A DNA stretch of 64,000 nt from Dracaena cambodiana (GCA_036321105.1 JAYEPQ010000008.1:11443202-11507201), one strand, 5' to 3'. Numbered from the stretch's first letter, positions 1 to 10,980 are shown. Numbers and translations are program-made. The notes: generated from the letters alone by a model not told the origin.

Positions 1-1782
1 ATAGTAGCAGTATGTTCATCCTTGAACGAATACTGTTTTTGAAGTCTGGGCGACTTTGCTGTGTTGCTTGTAGTTGGCCATGGTTTCTGCTTCAGTGTAC
101 TTTCTACCGCCATTGCCGTTATGTCTTTCCCTTTTGAACGAGAAAAATGGAATGGAGATTCGTTTGCACCGTCTCCGGTTGCAGACTGTTGCATTTCGAG
201 ACGTCGAAGTATTTCTTCGGCCTGTTCGCCCTGCTTAAGCAGATCCTTCCATGACTTGGATTCGACCGAACCCATCTTGTCTAAAATATCGGTCAACAAG
301 TTATGTCTACAGGTTTCCACAAGCGTATCCTGCGTCATGCCATGTGGGCATCGAACGGAAAGTTCTCGGAACCGCTCGACATAAGTTTTGACCGTTTCGC
401 CTTCTTCTTGCTTCGCTGCTAGCAAAGATAATATGGAGACTTCTGTATCATCTTCAAAGAATCGGGCTAGGAACTCACGTTCTACATCAGCCCAAGATTT
501 AATTGTTCCCTGGGGAAGTTGCATAAACCAGGTAAATGCGGGCCCCCGTAAAGTGCTCGCAAATATCCTAATCATAGTTGGATCATTCCCCTTGAGATGT
601 CCTGTCTGTGAGAGGAAATAGAAGATGTGTTGCTGCGGCGAACTTTTACCGTCGAATGATTGAAGATTCAACGGTTTATATTTTGCAGGATAGGGTACGG
701 TCTCCCATTCTATGGGATATGGACGGACTACCCCCACCTCTTGTAGCTTTTTGCGATGAAGAAGAGCTTGTAATTGGTTCTCCATCTTCTCTATTTTCTC
801 TGCGTGAGGATTGAGGATAACTTTCACTTCCTCTTCCTCTCTTGAATGAGGAGGCACTTCTTCATCTTCGTCTTCGCTGTCTTCATTTATTTGGACAGGC
901 CGTTTTCCTTTCTGCCGACTAGAAATGGACGACGATGATTGGTTCTTTCTAGTTTGAGCCAGCAACTCAATCAAAAGTTGTTTCATTTCTTCTATGGTCT
1001 CCTCATGCTGTTCGAGACGTTTTTCTTGTCTCTCAAGCCTTTCAGAGACTTCTTCTAGAAGCGCGCCCTCTGGTTCGATAGAAACTCCTTTTGACCCTGG
1101 AGTAATTTCCTTATCCGAAAGGTTGTTTCCGACCACCTTTTTGCCTTTATTAACCATATTTGATGAGGCAGCAGGTAGATCGGTTCCAGAGCACACCCTC
1201 TTTATTGTCCGTATTCCTTTGGATTCGGTGATCCGCTCAAAAACGGACCATCTCGGATGGCACTCGCAGTTTGATAGAACAGTTGAGATTAACTGTTCGC
1301 ATTGGTATTGAGGAGTATTCTGCGCAGAGTTCTTCTTCCAATTGAGGTATTCTCTCAAGTCTTGAGATACTTCTTTATCCCTATTTGCAACCTGACGCCG
1401 CTTGCGTTGCAAACTTGGTTCATAATACTGGAGAGTTTGCAATATTTCGGGGCTGAGCTCTTTTCCAGCATTAGATTGTTCTCCAACCCTTCTGCGGATT
1501 CTTCTTGAGTGTGTGCTGGCCTGCGCAGTTGTACGGGCCTCGTACGCATCTGACTTGTTCTTCGGGATTTGGAGGATTCTATCATGAATATGTTCATCCG
1601 AAGAGAAATTTGAAGACCTATCCTCAGGTGAGTTCATGAGCACATCCTTATATTTGTTTGTAGAGGAACAGGATGGTACACCTGGGAGAGTAACCAAAAA
1701 GTTAGATGTGCGCTGTGTGCTCACTGCGCGTGTGCCCGAATAGACACCAGAACCAACCCTTGATTTTTCTTGAGGAGTGCAA

Positions 1783-1922
1783 CCCACGGGTTGCAACTTG
1801 CGGTGTGCAACCCGCGGTTGCAACCGCGGGGTTGCCCCCGCGGGGTGCAACCCGCGGTTGGAACCGCGGGTTTCCACCCGCGGTTGCAACCGCGGGGTTG
1901 CCCCCGCGCGGTGCAACCCGCA
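1783..1922. repeat. GC-rich palindromic repeat block inside gag, copy 1
   Basis: About 140 bp made of repeated CCGCGG cores separated by short TTGCAA- or GGTTGC-like spacers, so that units such as GCAACCGCGG and their complements alternate. It lies inside the gag reading frame and encodes low-complexity Gly/Pro/Arg/Ala/Thr stretches. The equivalent block in copy 2 (5862-6110) is about 105 bp longer, so the block expands or contracts between copies. Confidence 0.9.
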
Positions 1923-2097
1923 CTTCTGCTTCCGGATTTTTACTTTTGGAATTTTTCTTCTCTGATGTTTCCTGATCTGGATTTTCTGACCGCAATTTTC
2001 CAGAGGCACTGTTGAGGCGGGCCCGCTGGGCCTTACGCCTCAGGTTTCTCTTCTGAGAGCGGGTCAGGGACTGGTTTGACTTTTGGCTTGACTTTGG

Positions 2098-2232
2098 AAC
2101 GGGCGATAACGCCTCGTAAGTTTCAACGGGCGATGACGCCTCGTAAATTTTCATAGGCGATGACGCCTTTTGATTTCCCGTGGGCGATGACGCCTCACCT
2201 TTTTTTTATCGTCACCCGGCGATGACGCCTAG
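2098..2232. repeat. GGCGATGACGCC short tandem repeat in gag, copy 1
   Basis: Five units built round GGCGATGACGCCT, spaced about 25-35 bp. On the minus strand they encode a repeated E/KASSP-type motif in the gag N-terminus. The same array is present in copy 2 at about 6290-6415. Confidence 0.8.
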
Positions 2233-2360
2233 GCTCCGAATCAGAGGAGGAAAGAAATTCCTCATATTTTTGCTGGTCAACTTCTATGACCAGCGTCTCA
2301 ACCATTGAGCCAATCGGCACCCGGTCGGACTGCGCCACCAAATTCTCTGTGGTAAACAGA

Positions 2361-2382
2361 GGAGCTCCCACTGTGGTCGCCA
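2361..2382 (-). other. Putative primer-binding site of element copy 1
   Basis: On the minus strand this reads TGGCGACCACAGTGGGAGC, just before the gag start at 2305 and just after a TACA that could be the LTR end. A PBS starting TGGCGAC with a GGG block resembles the tRNA-Arg-type sites I recall for Tat/Ogre gypsy elements; this match is from memory. The same sequence lies at 6547-6568 in copy 2. Confidence 0.45.
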
Positions 2383-2670
2383 GTTCTTGTACGCCCGAAA
2401 ATTGAATCTTTGATTCCATTGCAAAATTATTTGATTACAACGAAGATTTGAGATTACAAAGATTCCGAAGAATTACAAGAACGGGAATATTAGTTTATTC
2501 CCTTTTTTATGTGGGTTCGGGTGGCGGTGGAGTCTCGTTGCTGCCTCCGTTGACCGTCCGACCAGGAGAAGATGACTCTGCTCTTTTCTTTGATCTCACG
2601 AGCTCGCCCGAAATCTTCCCAAAGTCCAAGAATCCAAAAGTCAAAAGTCCCTTCTCCCGTTAAATTCCTG

Positions 2671-2680
2671 TATTTTATAA
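2671..2680 (-). promoter_or_regulatory. TATA box of LTR, copy 1
   Basis: Minus-strand sequence GGTTTATAAAATACAGG, about 300 bp upstream of the primer site. The equivalent site is conserved in the copy 2 LTR at 6853-6859 (TCTATAAAATGC). The placement is that of a promoter at the U3/R boundary. Confidence 0.55.
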
Positions 2681-2779
2681 ACCGAAGAAGCTCCAAATCC
2701 GGCTCAATTCTCTCCTGAAAAATCGGATCACGGATTATCAGTCCAAAAATAGGAAACAAATCAATGGGAAACAACGGAA

Positions 2780-2940
2780 AACAACCCGCGGGTGGCAACC
2801 CGCGGGATCGCCCCCGCGGGTTGCAACCCGCGGGAATCTTCCCGCGGGTGGCAACCCGCGGGGGCTCCCGCGGGTTGCATCCCGCGGGTGCTCCCGCGGG
2901 ATGCACCCGCGGGTTGCAACCCGCGGGTGCAACCCGCAGT
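2780..2940. repeat. GC-rich palindromic repeat cluster in LTR, copy 1
   Basis: About 160 bp of CCCGCGGG cores with TTGCAA, TGGCAA, GATGCA or TGCTCC spacers; several units are perfect palindromes such as GCAACCCGCGGGTTGC. It sits upstream of the LTR TATA box in otherwise AT-rich DNA. The copy 2 cluster (6965-7190) is about 60 bp longer. Confidence 0.9.
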
Positions 2941-3188
2941 GCCCACTTAGCAAAAATGTTTTTTTTTTTTTGGTATCGTTTGGGCTTAAATGCCAAACTT
3001 TTCCTCTTCCCTTTGCCTTAGCAGCTTAGGGCAGTGATGTATTCTTATATTCGGATAAGAATACTGTTGTGACAGATTTGTCGTGGGATTTTTAGCAAAC
3101 CCCCAGCTATCAACGGGTTTGATTTTGCCTTTACCAACTACCGTTTGAGTTGGGCTAGCCATGCTATTCCCCTCAGCATGGTGAGTTG

Positions 3189-3728
3189 TCAAGGATTTCG
3201 TTTGGGCTTAAATGCCAAACTTTCCTCATCCCTTTGCCTTAGCAGCTTAGGGTGATTCATGCCTTTTACCCCCAGCATGGTGGGGTTGGCGAGAATTTTA
3301 TTCTCTTCCCGTAACCTTGTCGGCGTTGGGTAATTCATACTTATTACCCCCAGTATGGTGGGGTTGGCGAGAAATTTATTCTCTCCCCGTAGCCTTGTCG
3401 GCGTTGGGTGGTTCATACTTATTACCCCAAGTATGATAGGGTTGGCGAGAAATCTATTCTCTTCCCGTAGCTTTAGCGGCGTTGGGCAATTCATACTTTT
3501 TACCCCCAATATGGTGGGGTTGGCGAGAAATTTATTCTCTTCCCGTAGCTTTGTCGGCGTTGGGTGGTTTATACTTATTACCCCCAGTATGATGGGGTTG
3601 GCGAGAAATTTATTCTCTTCCCGTAGCCTTGTCGGCGTTGGGTGGTTCATTCTTATTAACCCCAGTATGGTGGGGTTGGCGAGAAATTTATTCTCTTCCC
3701 GTAGCCTTGTCGGCGTTGGGTGATTCAT
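3189..3728. repeat. 78-bp tandem repeat array in LTR (about 7 units)
   Basis: About seven units with the consensus GGTGGGGTTGGCGAGAAATT and TATTCTCTTCCCGTAGC. The period is 78 bp (26 codons), so long open frames survive on both strands. On the minus strand each unit encodes MNHPTPTRLREENKFLANP-type text. I read this as an LTR minisatellite and not a gene, because both strands are open only as a by-product of the period and the array lies between gag and the TATA box. Confidence 0.9.
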
Positions 3729-3775
3729 TTTTTTTTTTTTTTTAAAAATAAATATATATATATATATATATATGG
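3729..3775. repeat. Poly-T plus (TA)n microsatellite
   Basis: A run of T followed by AAAAATAAA and about eleven TA units next to the 78-bp array. Low-complexity tract inside the putative LTR. Confidence 0.85.
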
Positions 3776-5861
3776 GGGTTTAAATTAACCGCCTTGAGCC
3801 CATTTTTTTTTTTGAATTGTTGTAAGCCCAAGTGGTACCTTTAGACCTCACGCATTAAATGTGTCGGAGTTAGCTCTAACTCCTTTTTTGTTCAATTTTG
3901 AGCTGAACTGCTCCAGCGTCAATCAACGCTTGAATTTTATCTTTTAAGATAAAACAATTTTTTGTGGGGTGACCTACAATCCGATGGTACAGGCAGTAAT
4001 TCGGATCGTTAGTTTTCCCTACTTCTTCAGGTCTCTTACTCTCCGGCAATTTAAGCATTTTGCGTTTGGTGAGCAGATTGAACATAGTAGCAGTATGTTC
4101 ATCCTTGAACGAATACTGCTTTTGAAGTCTGGGCGACTTTGCTCTGTTGCTTGTAGTTGGCCATGGTTTCTGCTTCAGTGTACTTTCTACCGCCATTGCC
4201 GTTATGTCTTTCCCTTTTGAACGGAAAAAATGGAATGGAGATACGTTTGCACCGTCTCCGGTTGCAGACTGTTGTATTTCGAGACGTCGAAGTATTTCTT
4301 CGGCCTGTTCGCCCTACTTAAGCAGATCCTTCCATGACTTGGATTCGACCGAACCTATCTTGTCTAAAATATCGGTCAACAAGTTATGTCTGCAGGTTTC
4401 CACAAGCGTATCCTGCGTCATGCCATGTGGGCATCGAACGGAAAGTTCTCGGAACCGCTCGACATAAGTTTTGACCGTTTCGCCTTCTTCTTGCTTCGCT
4501 GCTAGCAAAGATAATATGGAGACTTCTGTATCATCTTCAAAGAATCGGGCTAGGAACTCACGTTCTACATCAGCCCAAGATTTAATTGTTCCCTGGGGAA
4601 GTTGCATAAACCAGGTAAATGCGGGCCCCCGTAAAGTGCTCGCAAATATCCTAATCATAGTTGAATCATTCCCCTTGAGATGTCCTGTCTGTGAGAGGAA
4701 ATAGAAGATGTGTTGCTGCGGCGAACTTTTACCGTCGAATGATTGAAGATTCAACGGTTTATATTTTGCAGGATAGGGTACGGTCTCCCATTCTATGGGA
4801 TATGGACGGACTACCCCCACCTCTTGTAGCTTTTTGCGATGAAGAAGAGCTTGTAATTGGTTCTCCATCTTCTCTATTTTCTCTGCGTGAGGATTGAGGA
4901 TAACTTTCACTTCCTCTTCCTCTCTTGAATGAGGAGGCACTTCTTCATCTTTGTCTTCGCTGTCTTCATTTATTTGGACAGGCCGTTTTCCTTTCTGCCG
5001 ACTAGAAATGGACGGCGATGATTGGTTCTTTCTAGTTTGAGCCAGCAACTCAATCAAAAATTGTTTCATTTCTTCTATGGTCTCCTCGTGCTGTTCGAGA
5101 CGTTTTTCTTATCTCTCAAACCTTTCAGAGACTTCTTCTAAAAGCGCGCCCTCTGGTTCGATAGAAACTCCTTTTGACCCTGGAGTAATTTCCTTATCCG
5201 AAAGGTTGTTTCCGACTACCTTTTTGCCTTTATTAACCATATTTGATGAGGCAGCAGGTAGATCAGTTCCAGAGCACACCCTCTTTATTGTCCGTATTCC
5301 TTTGGATTCGGTGATCCGCTCAAAAACGGACCGTCTCGGATGGCACTCGCAGTTTGATAGAACAGTTGAGATTAACTGTTCGCATTGGCATTGAGGAGTA
5401 TTCTGCGCAGAGTTCTTCTTCCAATTGAGGTATTCTCTCAAGTCTTGAGATACTTCTTTATCCCTATTTGCAACCTGACGCCGCTTGCGTTGCAAACTTG
5501 GTTCATAATACTGGAGAGTTTGCAATATTTCGGGGCTGAGCTCTTTTCCAGCATTAGATTGTTCTCCAACCCTTCTGCGGATTCTTCTTGAGTGTGTGCT
5601 GGCTTGCGCAGTTGTACGGGCCTCGTACGCATCTGACTTGTTCTTCGGGATTTGGAGGATTCTATCATGAATATGTTCATCCGAAGAGAAATTTGAAGAC
5701 CTATCCTCAGGTGAGTTCATGAGCACATCCTTATATTTGTTTGTAGAGGAACAGGATGGTACACCTGGGAGAGTAACCAAAAAGTTAGATGTGCGCTGTG
5801 TGCTCACTGCGCGTGTGCCCGAATAGACACCAGAACCAACCCTTGATTTTTCCTGAGGAGT

Positions 5862-6110
5862 GCAACCCATGGGTTGCAACTTGCGGTGTGCAACCCCGCG
5901 GTTGCAACCGCGGGTTCACCCGCGGTTGCAACCGCGGGGTTGCACCCGCGGGGTGCAACCCGCGGTTGGAACCGCGGGTTTCCACCCGCGGTTGCAACCC
6001 GCGGTTCCAACAACGGGGTTGCCCCCGCGGGGTGCAACCCGCGGTTGGAACCGCGGGTTTCCACCCGCGGTTGCAACCTCGGGGTTGCCCCCGTGCGGTG
6101 CAACCCGCAC
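5862..6110. repeat. GC-rich palindromic repeat block inside gag, copy 2
   Basis: Expanded counterpart of 1783-1922, with more CCGCGG units. One unit change creates the TGA at 5916-5918 on the minus strand. Coding sequence of the Gly/Pro/Arg part of gag. Confidence 0.9.
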
Positions 6111-6289
6111 TTCTGCCTGCGGATTTTTATTTTTGGAATTTTGCTTCTCTGATGTTTCCTGATCTGGATTTTCTGACCGCAATTTTCCAGAGGCACTGTT
6201 GAGGCGGGCCCGCTGGGCCTTACGCCTCAGGTTTCTCTTCTGAGAGCGGGTCAGGGACTGGTTTGACTTTTGGCTTGACTTTGGAACGG

Positions 6290-6416
6290 GCGATAACGCC
6301 TCGTAAGTTTCAACGGGCGATGACGCCTCGTAAATTTTCATAGGCGATGACGCCTTTTGATTTCCGGTGGGCGATGACGCCTCACCTTTTTTTATCGTCA
6401 CCCGGCGATGACGCCT
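6290..6416. repeat. GGCGATGACGCC short tandem repeat in gag, copy 2
   Basis: Five units equivalent to 2098-2232, encoding the EASSP-like repeats of the gag N-terminus on the minus strand. Confidence 0.8.
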
Positions 6417-6546
6417 AGGCTCCGAATCAGAGGAGGAAAGAAATTCCTCATATTTTTGCTGGTCAACTTCTATGACCAGCTTCTCAACCATTGAGCCAAT
6501 CGGCACCCGGTCGGACTGCGCCACCAAATTCTCTGTGGTAAACAGA

Positions 6547-6568
6547 GGAGCTCCCACTGTGGTCGCCA
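6547..6568 (-). other. Putative primer-binding site of element copy 2
   Basis: Identical to the 2361-2382 site (minus strand TGGCGACCACAGTGGGAGC) and in the same position relative to gag. Confidence 0.45.
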
Positions 6569-7237
6569 GTTCTTGTACGCCCGAAAATTGCATCTTTGAT
6601 TACATTGCAAAAATTATTTGATTACAACGAAGATTTGAGATTACAAAAATTCCGAGGAATTACAAGAACGGAAATATTAATTTATTCCCTTTTTTTCGTG
6701 GGTTCGGGTGGCGGTAGAGTCTTGCTGCTGCCTCCGTTGACCGTCCGACCAGGAGAAGATGGCTCTGCTCTGCTTCTTAATTTTCCGAGCTCGCCCGAAA
6801 TCTTCCCAAAGTCTAAGAATCCAAAAGTCCTCTCTCCGGTTAAATTTCTGCATTTTATAGACCGAAGAGACTTGAAATCCGGATCGATTCCTCCTGAAAA
6901 AGCGGATCACGGGATATCAGGAAAATAAAATAGGAAATAAAACAACGGAAAACAACGAAAAACAACCCGAGGGTGGCAACCCGCGGGATCGCCCCCGCGG
7001 GTTGCCACCCGCGGGTGGCAACCCGCGGGAATTCTCCCGCGGGTGGCAACCCGCGGGGGCTCCCGCGGGTTGCAACCCGCGGGGGCTTCCTGCGGGTGCT
7101 CCCGCGGGATGGAACCCGCGGGTGCTCCCGCGGGTTGCATCCCGCAGGTGCAACCCGCGGGTTGCATCCCGCGGGTGCAACCCGCGGGTGTGCCCACTTA
7201 GCAAAAAAAGATTTTTTTTTTTGGTATCTACAGAAAC
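6569..7237 (-). repeat. Truncated LTR of element copy 2
   Basis: Matches 2383-2980 and includes the minus-strand TATA box (6853-6859) and the GC-palindrome cluster, but lacks the 78-bp array. It ends at about 7237 against unrelated sequence. Confidence 0.65.
6965..7190. repeat. GC-rich palindromic repeat cluster in LTR, copy 2
   Basis: About 225 bp of CCCGCGGG units with TTGCAA, TGGCAA and TGCTCC spacers, longer than its counterpart at 2780-2940. The apparent open frames across it on both strands are by-products of the repeat. Confidence 0.9.
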
Positions 7238-7339
7238 GTGTCTAAGAATAGATCAATCCGAATTCATATGCAAAAGTTATAGCCATTTTACTAAATGCTG
7301 CAGAATGAAAAATCTGATCCAGCGGGCTACACGTCTACT

Positions 7340-8387
7340 GAACTTAATTTAGGGTTTTATTCCCGAAAATTAGTATTTTATGCCATCTAATCTCAAACAT
7401 TGGTTTCTATTACCTATAGATTTGATTAAAATTGTATATCTTGAGATTAGTTTGTGTTAGATTAGGATTATATCTTTTATATTGAGTTTAAATAGGAGCA
7501 GGATTGTGTTTAGGTTATAAATATTTCATGAATTCTTGTAATTAAGGAGAGTTTTTTAGATGTAATTTTAAATATACTTTTAGTTAATAAATATTAGGAT
7601 TTTGCCGAATGGGTGACAGCCGCCATACCGAACTCTAGAGGTAATTCCATTGCGTTTCATTACTTTTTAGATAGATTTAATCGCTTTCTAGTGTAGATCT
7701 TTAAGTACTTTCTAGCTTAGATTAATCTGGCTTTCTAGATTAGATTTTCTTGCCTTCATGAATAAAAATAGGATCTTGTTAATTAGAACCATGAGTAACT
7801 AAATTAGTTTAACTCTTAGATGTAGATGAAACTAGGAATTAACCATGTAATTACTTATTATTATATTTTTTCTAAAATAAAATAATAAAGACATGATTTT
7901 TCCATGAAAAGATTAAAATACAACAATTCGTAGATTAATTCTTTGATAGGTTATACTCGAGTTAAATTTCTTGATAACCTATACTTAGTTAGGGTTTGGG
8001 ATTGTTGATTTTCATCTTTTTCATAGAATTATCTAATAATTTAGTTTGTTTTTATGCAAAGTAGTATTTTTGATGAGTTATATTTGCACACCACTTAATA
8101 GCTCATACTTAAAACACTTTAAATAAATATTAAAACTAAAAGATCAATTTTTATGATAGGAATAAAATAATAAAAGTAATACTTGGTTGTGAACTAGTGG
8201 ATTCTATATTCTAGACTAATTAAAATCACTTGAATTCAACTTGAACCCTTTGTTAGTCCGTTAGAATAATATGATTAGTAAGAATGCAAAACACCTTAGA
8301 TTCTCATGGGAACGACCTATAAAGCGCTACAACTGACAATGTACGCTTGCAGAAAATTATCACATTAAGAATCAACTGGCTTATACT
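7340..8387 (+). repeat. Athila-like gypsy LTR / leader fragment A
   Basis: AT-rich, non-coding. It is colinear with 38800-39890: shared blocks include a TATAAATA near 7518, the stretch with repeated TTTCTAG-TTAGAT, TTCATGAATAAAAATA (about 7755), TTGCACACCACTTAATAG (about 8082) and the end block with GGGAACGACCTATAAAGCGCTA and GTACGCTTGCAG (8309-8352). The GTGCACTTGCAG-like end is common in plant gypsy LTR/leader regions (recalled). It stops where copia sequence begins at about 8388. Confidence 0.5.
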
Positions 8388-8962
8388 CCAATAATCCCAC
8401 TTTTGACAACAAATCCAGGACATATTTTTTTTGAGACAGGAATATATTTTGGTTTGAACTAGCCACTTCAATTTCTAGAAAATGCTTCAATCCTCCAAGT
8501 TCTTCATCAAATTTGGTTGATAATTGCTCTTAGAGTCTTGTGATCTCTTCCACATCATCCCGATAATAACCATATAGTCCACATAGACTATTAGAGTTGT
8601 CACTTACCCCCCTCGATGTTTTAGGAAGAGAGCATGATCTGAATTTCTTTGTTGAAAATCATATTTTCTTATAACGGAACTAAATCAACCAAACCATACT
8701 TGAGGTGATTGTTTCAATCCATGCAGAGCTCGTTGCAGTTTGCATGTAATTTTTACCTCTAAAAATGTGGCATACCCTGATGGAATATCCATGTAGACAT
8801 TCTCTTCAAGATTGAATGGAGGAAGGCATTTTTTAAAGCAAACCGGGGCAATGGCCAGTCTAAATTTGCTATAAGAGATAACAAAATTCTAACAATATTT
8901 AATTTGGTTAATGGTGAGGAAGTTTCTATGACGCTCCAGATCACACTGGTGGTGTATTCCAA
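8388..8962 (-). pseudogene. Ty1/copia reverse transcriptase, middle and C-terminal part (broken)
   Basis: Minus-strand translation gives RILLSLIANLDWPL, ALKNAFLHSILK, MDIPSG, LQRALHGLKQSP, then the RT active site as YVDY (normally YVDD), then LEIEVASSNQNIFLSQKKY and VLDLLSKVGLLEYKP. These are consecutive landmarks of the Ty1/copia RT. Stops and frameshifts are frequent, so it is dead. The N-terminal half of the same RT lies at 11814-12026; the two halves are split by about 2.85 kb of AT-rich DNA. Confidence 0.85.
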
Positions 8963-9056
8963 TAATGGGTAGGATATTACCGGTAGACACTCTTAATACC
9001 AAGTGCATGAGGCTATTGCATCTACAATCACAGGCAAGAAATATAAAAATGTGCAA

Positions 9057-9061
<5 letters not shown>

Positions 9062-9101
<40 letters not shown>

Positions 9102-9107
9102 CATATA
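9062..9107. repeat. (TA)n microsatellite
   Basis: About 20 consecutive TA/AT dinucleotides, with a second short run at 9106-9113. Confidence 0.95.
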
Positions 9108-10479
9108 TATATCTTAAGTCTAAATTTATTTGCCACAGCATCACAAGCATGAATATAGTAATATCAGAAAATAAGTATATTGTAATGATAAGTAATATGT
9201 ACCAAGAAATATTGCTCATGTAGGGTCAAGTATAGTATTAGAATAGACAAATATAAGTACTGAATATAAATAAGGGTGTTCAGAAACTACGGACAGAACT
9301 ATGATGCTGGATACATATGCACATATAAGCCAAAATGAGTATACATGAAAGGGATAAAAATCCTACGAGAGGTAGGCTACTGGTGCTGGGCCTATTCCTG
9401 GATATTAGGATCTTGGAGATGTAGGTCGATCCTCCTCCTCGGGTACCGCTGTCGTGACTGCTGGATCTAAAGTGTGATAATCCCATGTGTCAGAACTCAA
9501 ACAAGAATATAAATTCAAACTCATGCAATTTTATAGGAATCATATAAGAATGTATCTGTGTGGCATGTTAGTAGGAAATAATATAAAAGATGTATGCGTA
9601 TAAATCATGAAGTATTGTAAATATAATATGAATATGACGTACATAGTATATATAGTATAACGTGATCAAGTTCAAGAAATACAAAATATAACATGAATCA
9701 TGAAATACATTGTACATTTATGATAACATAATCATGTATATAAATCATGAAGTACCATGTATGTATAATATAACATGATCAGGAAAATGGATACAATTTC
9801 TATTCTATTATTTAGGAACTGAATGGCAAGAGTATTCACATATTTTAGAAGTGTATCATATATACCCGCTATCACGACCTCAGATACCGGTCTCTATATG
9901 CGCCAGATGGCTGTCGCTAAGTAAGCTTAGAACCAATAGTGCTAGTATAAGATCAGTGGATACATCCCAGAAAGAATCAGACAGAACTAAAAGTCCTACA
10001 ATATATATTTTATTCTACCATTCATTTTCCCATACCGGCATATAGTAAATGTTAAGTATCAATGTATCAAGGTGTCATATGTAAGAAAGTATCAAATATC
10101 AATAGCCATGTGAATATGAAATGACATACACGATAAAACTCGTAAGTAAAAGAGTAATACTGGTAGGTACAAGAGTTATAAAATATATTTACGTGTGTGA
10201 GGTATCATTTTCAAGCAAAAATAACATGTAAAGTAATAACATACGTAAATAAATATGTGTGCATGTATATCAAATTTTAAGTCAAATATTATATACACAA
10301 ACATAACAAGTATGCCTAAACATGAACCATGACAGGTCTGAACTCACCATCTATAGATGATAATAAGGGCGATTTAAGATATGTATACGTAATTGTATAT
10401 TATATCATAAGTCAAAAGGTATATGCACGGATATAATATATATGCCTATATTGTTGCAATTTAGTGGACAGTTAAATTT

Positions 10480-10980
10480 TTAGGTCTTGTTTGATTACCA
10501 TAAAAATAGAATTAGAGGTTAAGATTTGGTATAATTGTAGAAAGTTTAATTACCGTTGTAATAAATTTGAAATAAGTTTAATTGGAGTTCTAAAGTTATA
10601 GTTGTTTTACTATGGATCTACTGCTAGTGAACTACAATAGCAACAAGTAAATTTTCAGATTTGATTTGACCATGAATAAGATAAATTTAGTGCTTAATAT
10701 TTGAAAAAGTTTTAGATAATTCAATTACCTTTTCAATAAATTTTGAATGAGCTCAATTTGAATTCTAGAGTTATGGTAATTTTACCATAGACATGGTGAT
10801 GCTGAACTGTTGACCTGGTATAGTAGTAAGCGATAAATTTCCTGGCTATTTTACGCTAGGTAAATGGCTAAATTAGAGTTCATTATAGTTTTAGTGAATA
10901 ATATTTTTAATGGCATTAGAATAAGGTCAATTGGAGTTAAAATACAAAACTTATAGCAGTTCTCAAATGGACTACTAGAT
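10480..10980. repeat. Diverged tandem repeat of about 180 bp
   Basis: Two to three diverged units marked by recurring phrases such as AATTTTCAGATTTGATTTGA or AAATTTCCTGGC, AGATAATTCAATTACC / AAGTTTAATTACCG, and TTATAGTTGTTTTAC / TTATGGTAATTTTACC. Located within the insertion at 8965-11810. Confidence 0.5.

Larger units (their letters stand above)
1..2305 (-). pseudogene. Ty3/gypsy-type gag polyprotein, copy 1 (broken, runs off window start)
   Basis: Structural capsid (gag) gene of a Ty3/gypsy-like retrotransposon, reading from 2305 toward base 1 and continuing outside the window. The start chosen is the first ATG after the primer-binding site (encoding MVETLVIEV). The N-terminal part is rich in SSP-type short repeats, then comes a Gly/Pro/Arg segment encoded by GC palindromes, then a retrotransposon gag domain at about 240-740 with the usual signature (SFDGKSSP, FTWFMQLP, ERFRELSVRCPHG). 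Compared with copy 2 at 3876-6491 it lacks that copy's two stops at the positions of 5109 and 4314, and the reading frame is open from about 1796 to base 1. It is broken upstream: an extra T in a run of eight (2200-2207; seven in copy 2) shifts frame, and the GC-repeat block shifts it again. No protease or RT follows in the visible part. Family assignment is firm; the lineage is not. Confidence 0.8.
2383..3870 (-). repeat. LTR between the two gag copies (boundaries approximate)
   Basis: The segment between the end of gag copy 2 (3876) and the primer site of copy 1 (2382) is interpreted as one LTR shared by two tandem elements. It contains a minus-strand TATA box (TTTATAAAAT, 2671-2680), a GC-palindrome cluster, a TTTGGGCTTAAATGCCAAAC motif that occurs twice (about 2977 and 3200) and a 78-bp tandem array. 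A truncated version of the same LTR lies upstream of copy 2 at 6569-7237. The outer TG/CA ends could not be fixed. Confidence 0.6.
3876..6491 (-). pseudogene. Ty3/gypsy-type gag polyprotein, copy 2 (full length, three stops)
   Basis: Full-length gag frame of about 871 codons from the first ATG after the primer site (6491) to the stop at 3876-3878. One reading frame covers the whole length but is cut by TGA at 5916-5918 (inside the GC repeat), TAA at 5109-5111 and TAG at 4314-4316. Order: short SSP repeats, GC-encoded Gly/Pro/Arg segment, a charged linker, the retrotransposon gag domain (about 4310-4830; FTWFMQLP, ERFRELSVRCPHG), then a C-terminal CLYHRIVGHPTKNCF block at about 3945-3995, the half-knuckle usual in plant gypsy gag proteins. 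No protease, RT or integrase follows: the next DNA is the LTR. This fits a gag-only non-autonomous element (TR-GAG type), dependent on another element for pol. Confidence 0.85.
4084..7237 (-). mobile_element. Gag-only LTR retrotransposon, copy 2, tandem with copy 1
   Basis: From 4084 the sequence repeats bases 1 onward with an offset of 4083, rising to 4251 by base 7192 because the GC-repeat blocks are longer. The two copies differ only at scattered bases. Similarity stops abruptly after TTGGTATC at about 7237, where unrelated AT-rich DNA begins, so the outer LTR is truncated. The order LTR(partial)-gag-LTR-gag suggests a tandem formed by recombination between LTRs. Confidence 0.85.

Noticed and set aside
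2764..3021. Open frames on both strands across the GC-palindrome clusters (also 1706-1975, 5789-6202, 6907-7352)
   Set aside because: They come from the self-complementary repeat; only the gag frame on the minus strand is supported, by flanking gag similarity.
3189..3728. CRISPR-like array or repeat-protein gene
   Set aside because: The units are contiguous with no unique spacers, the host is a plant, and the array sits between gag and the LTR TATA box; a minisatellite explains it.
9028..9219. Hydrophobic open frame with runs of Ile-Tyr
   Set aside because: Produced by the (TA)n microsatellite.
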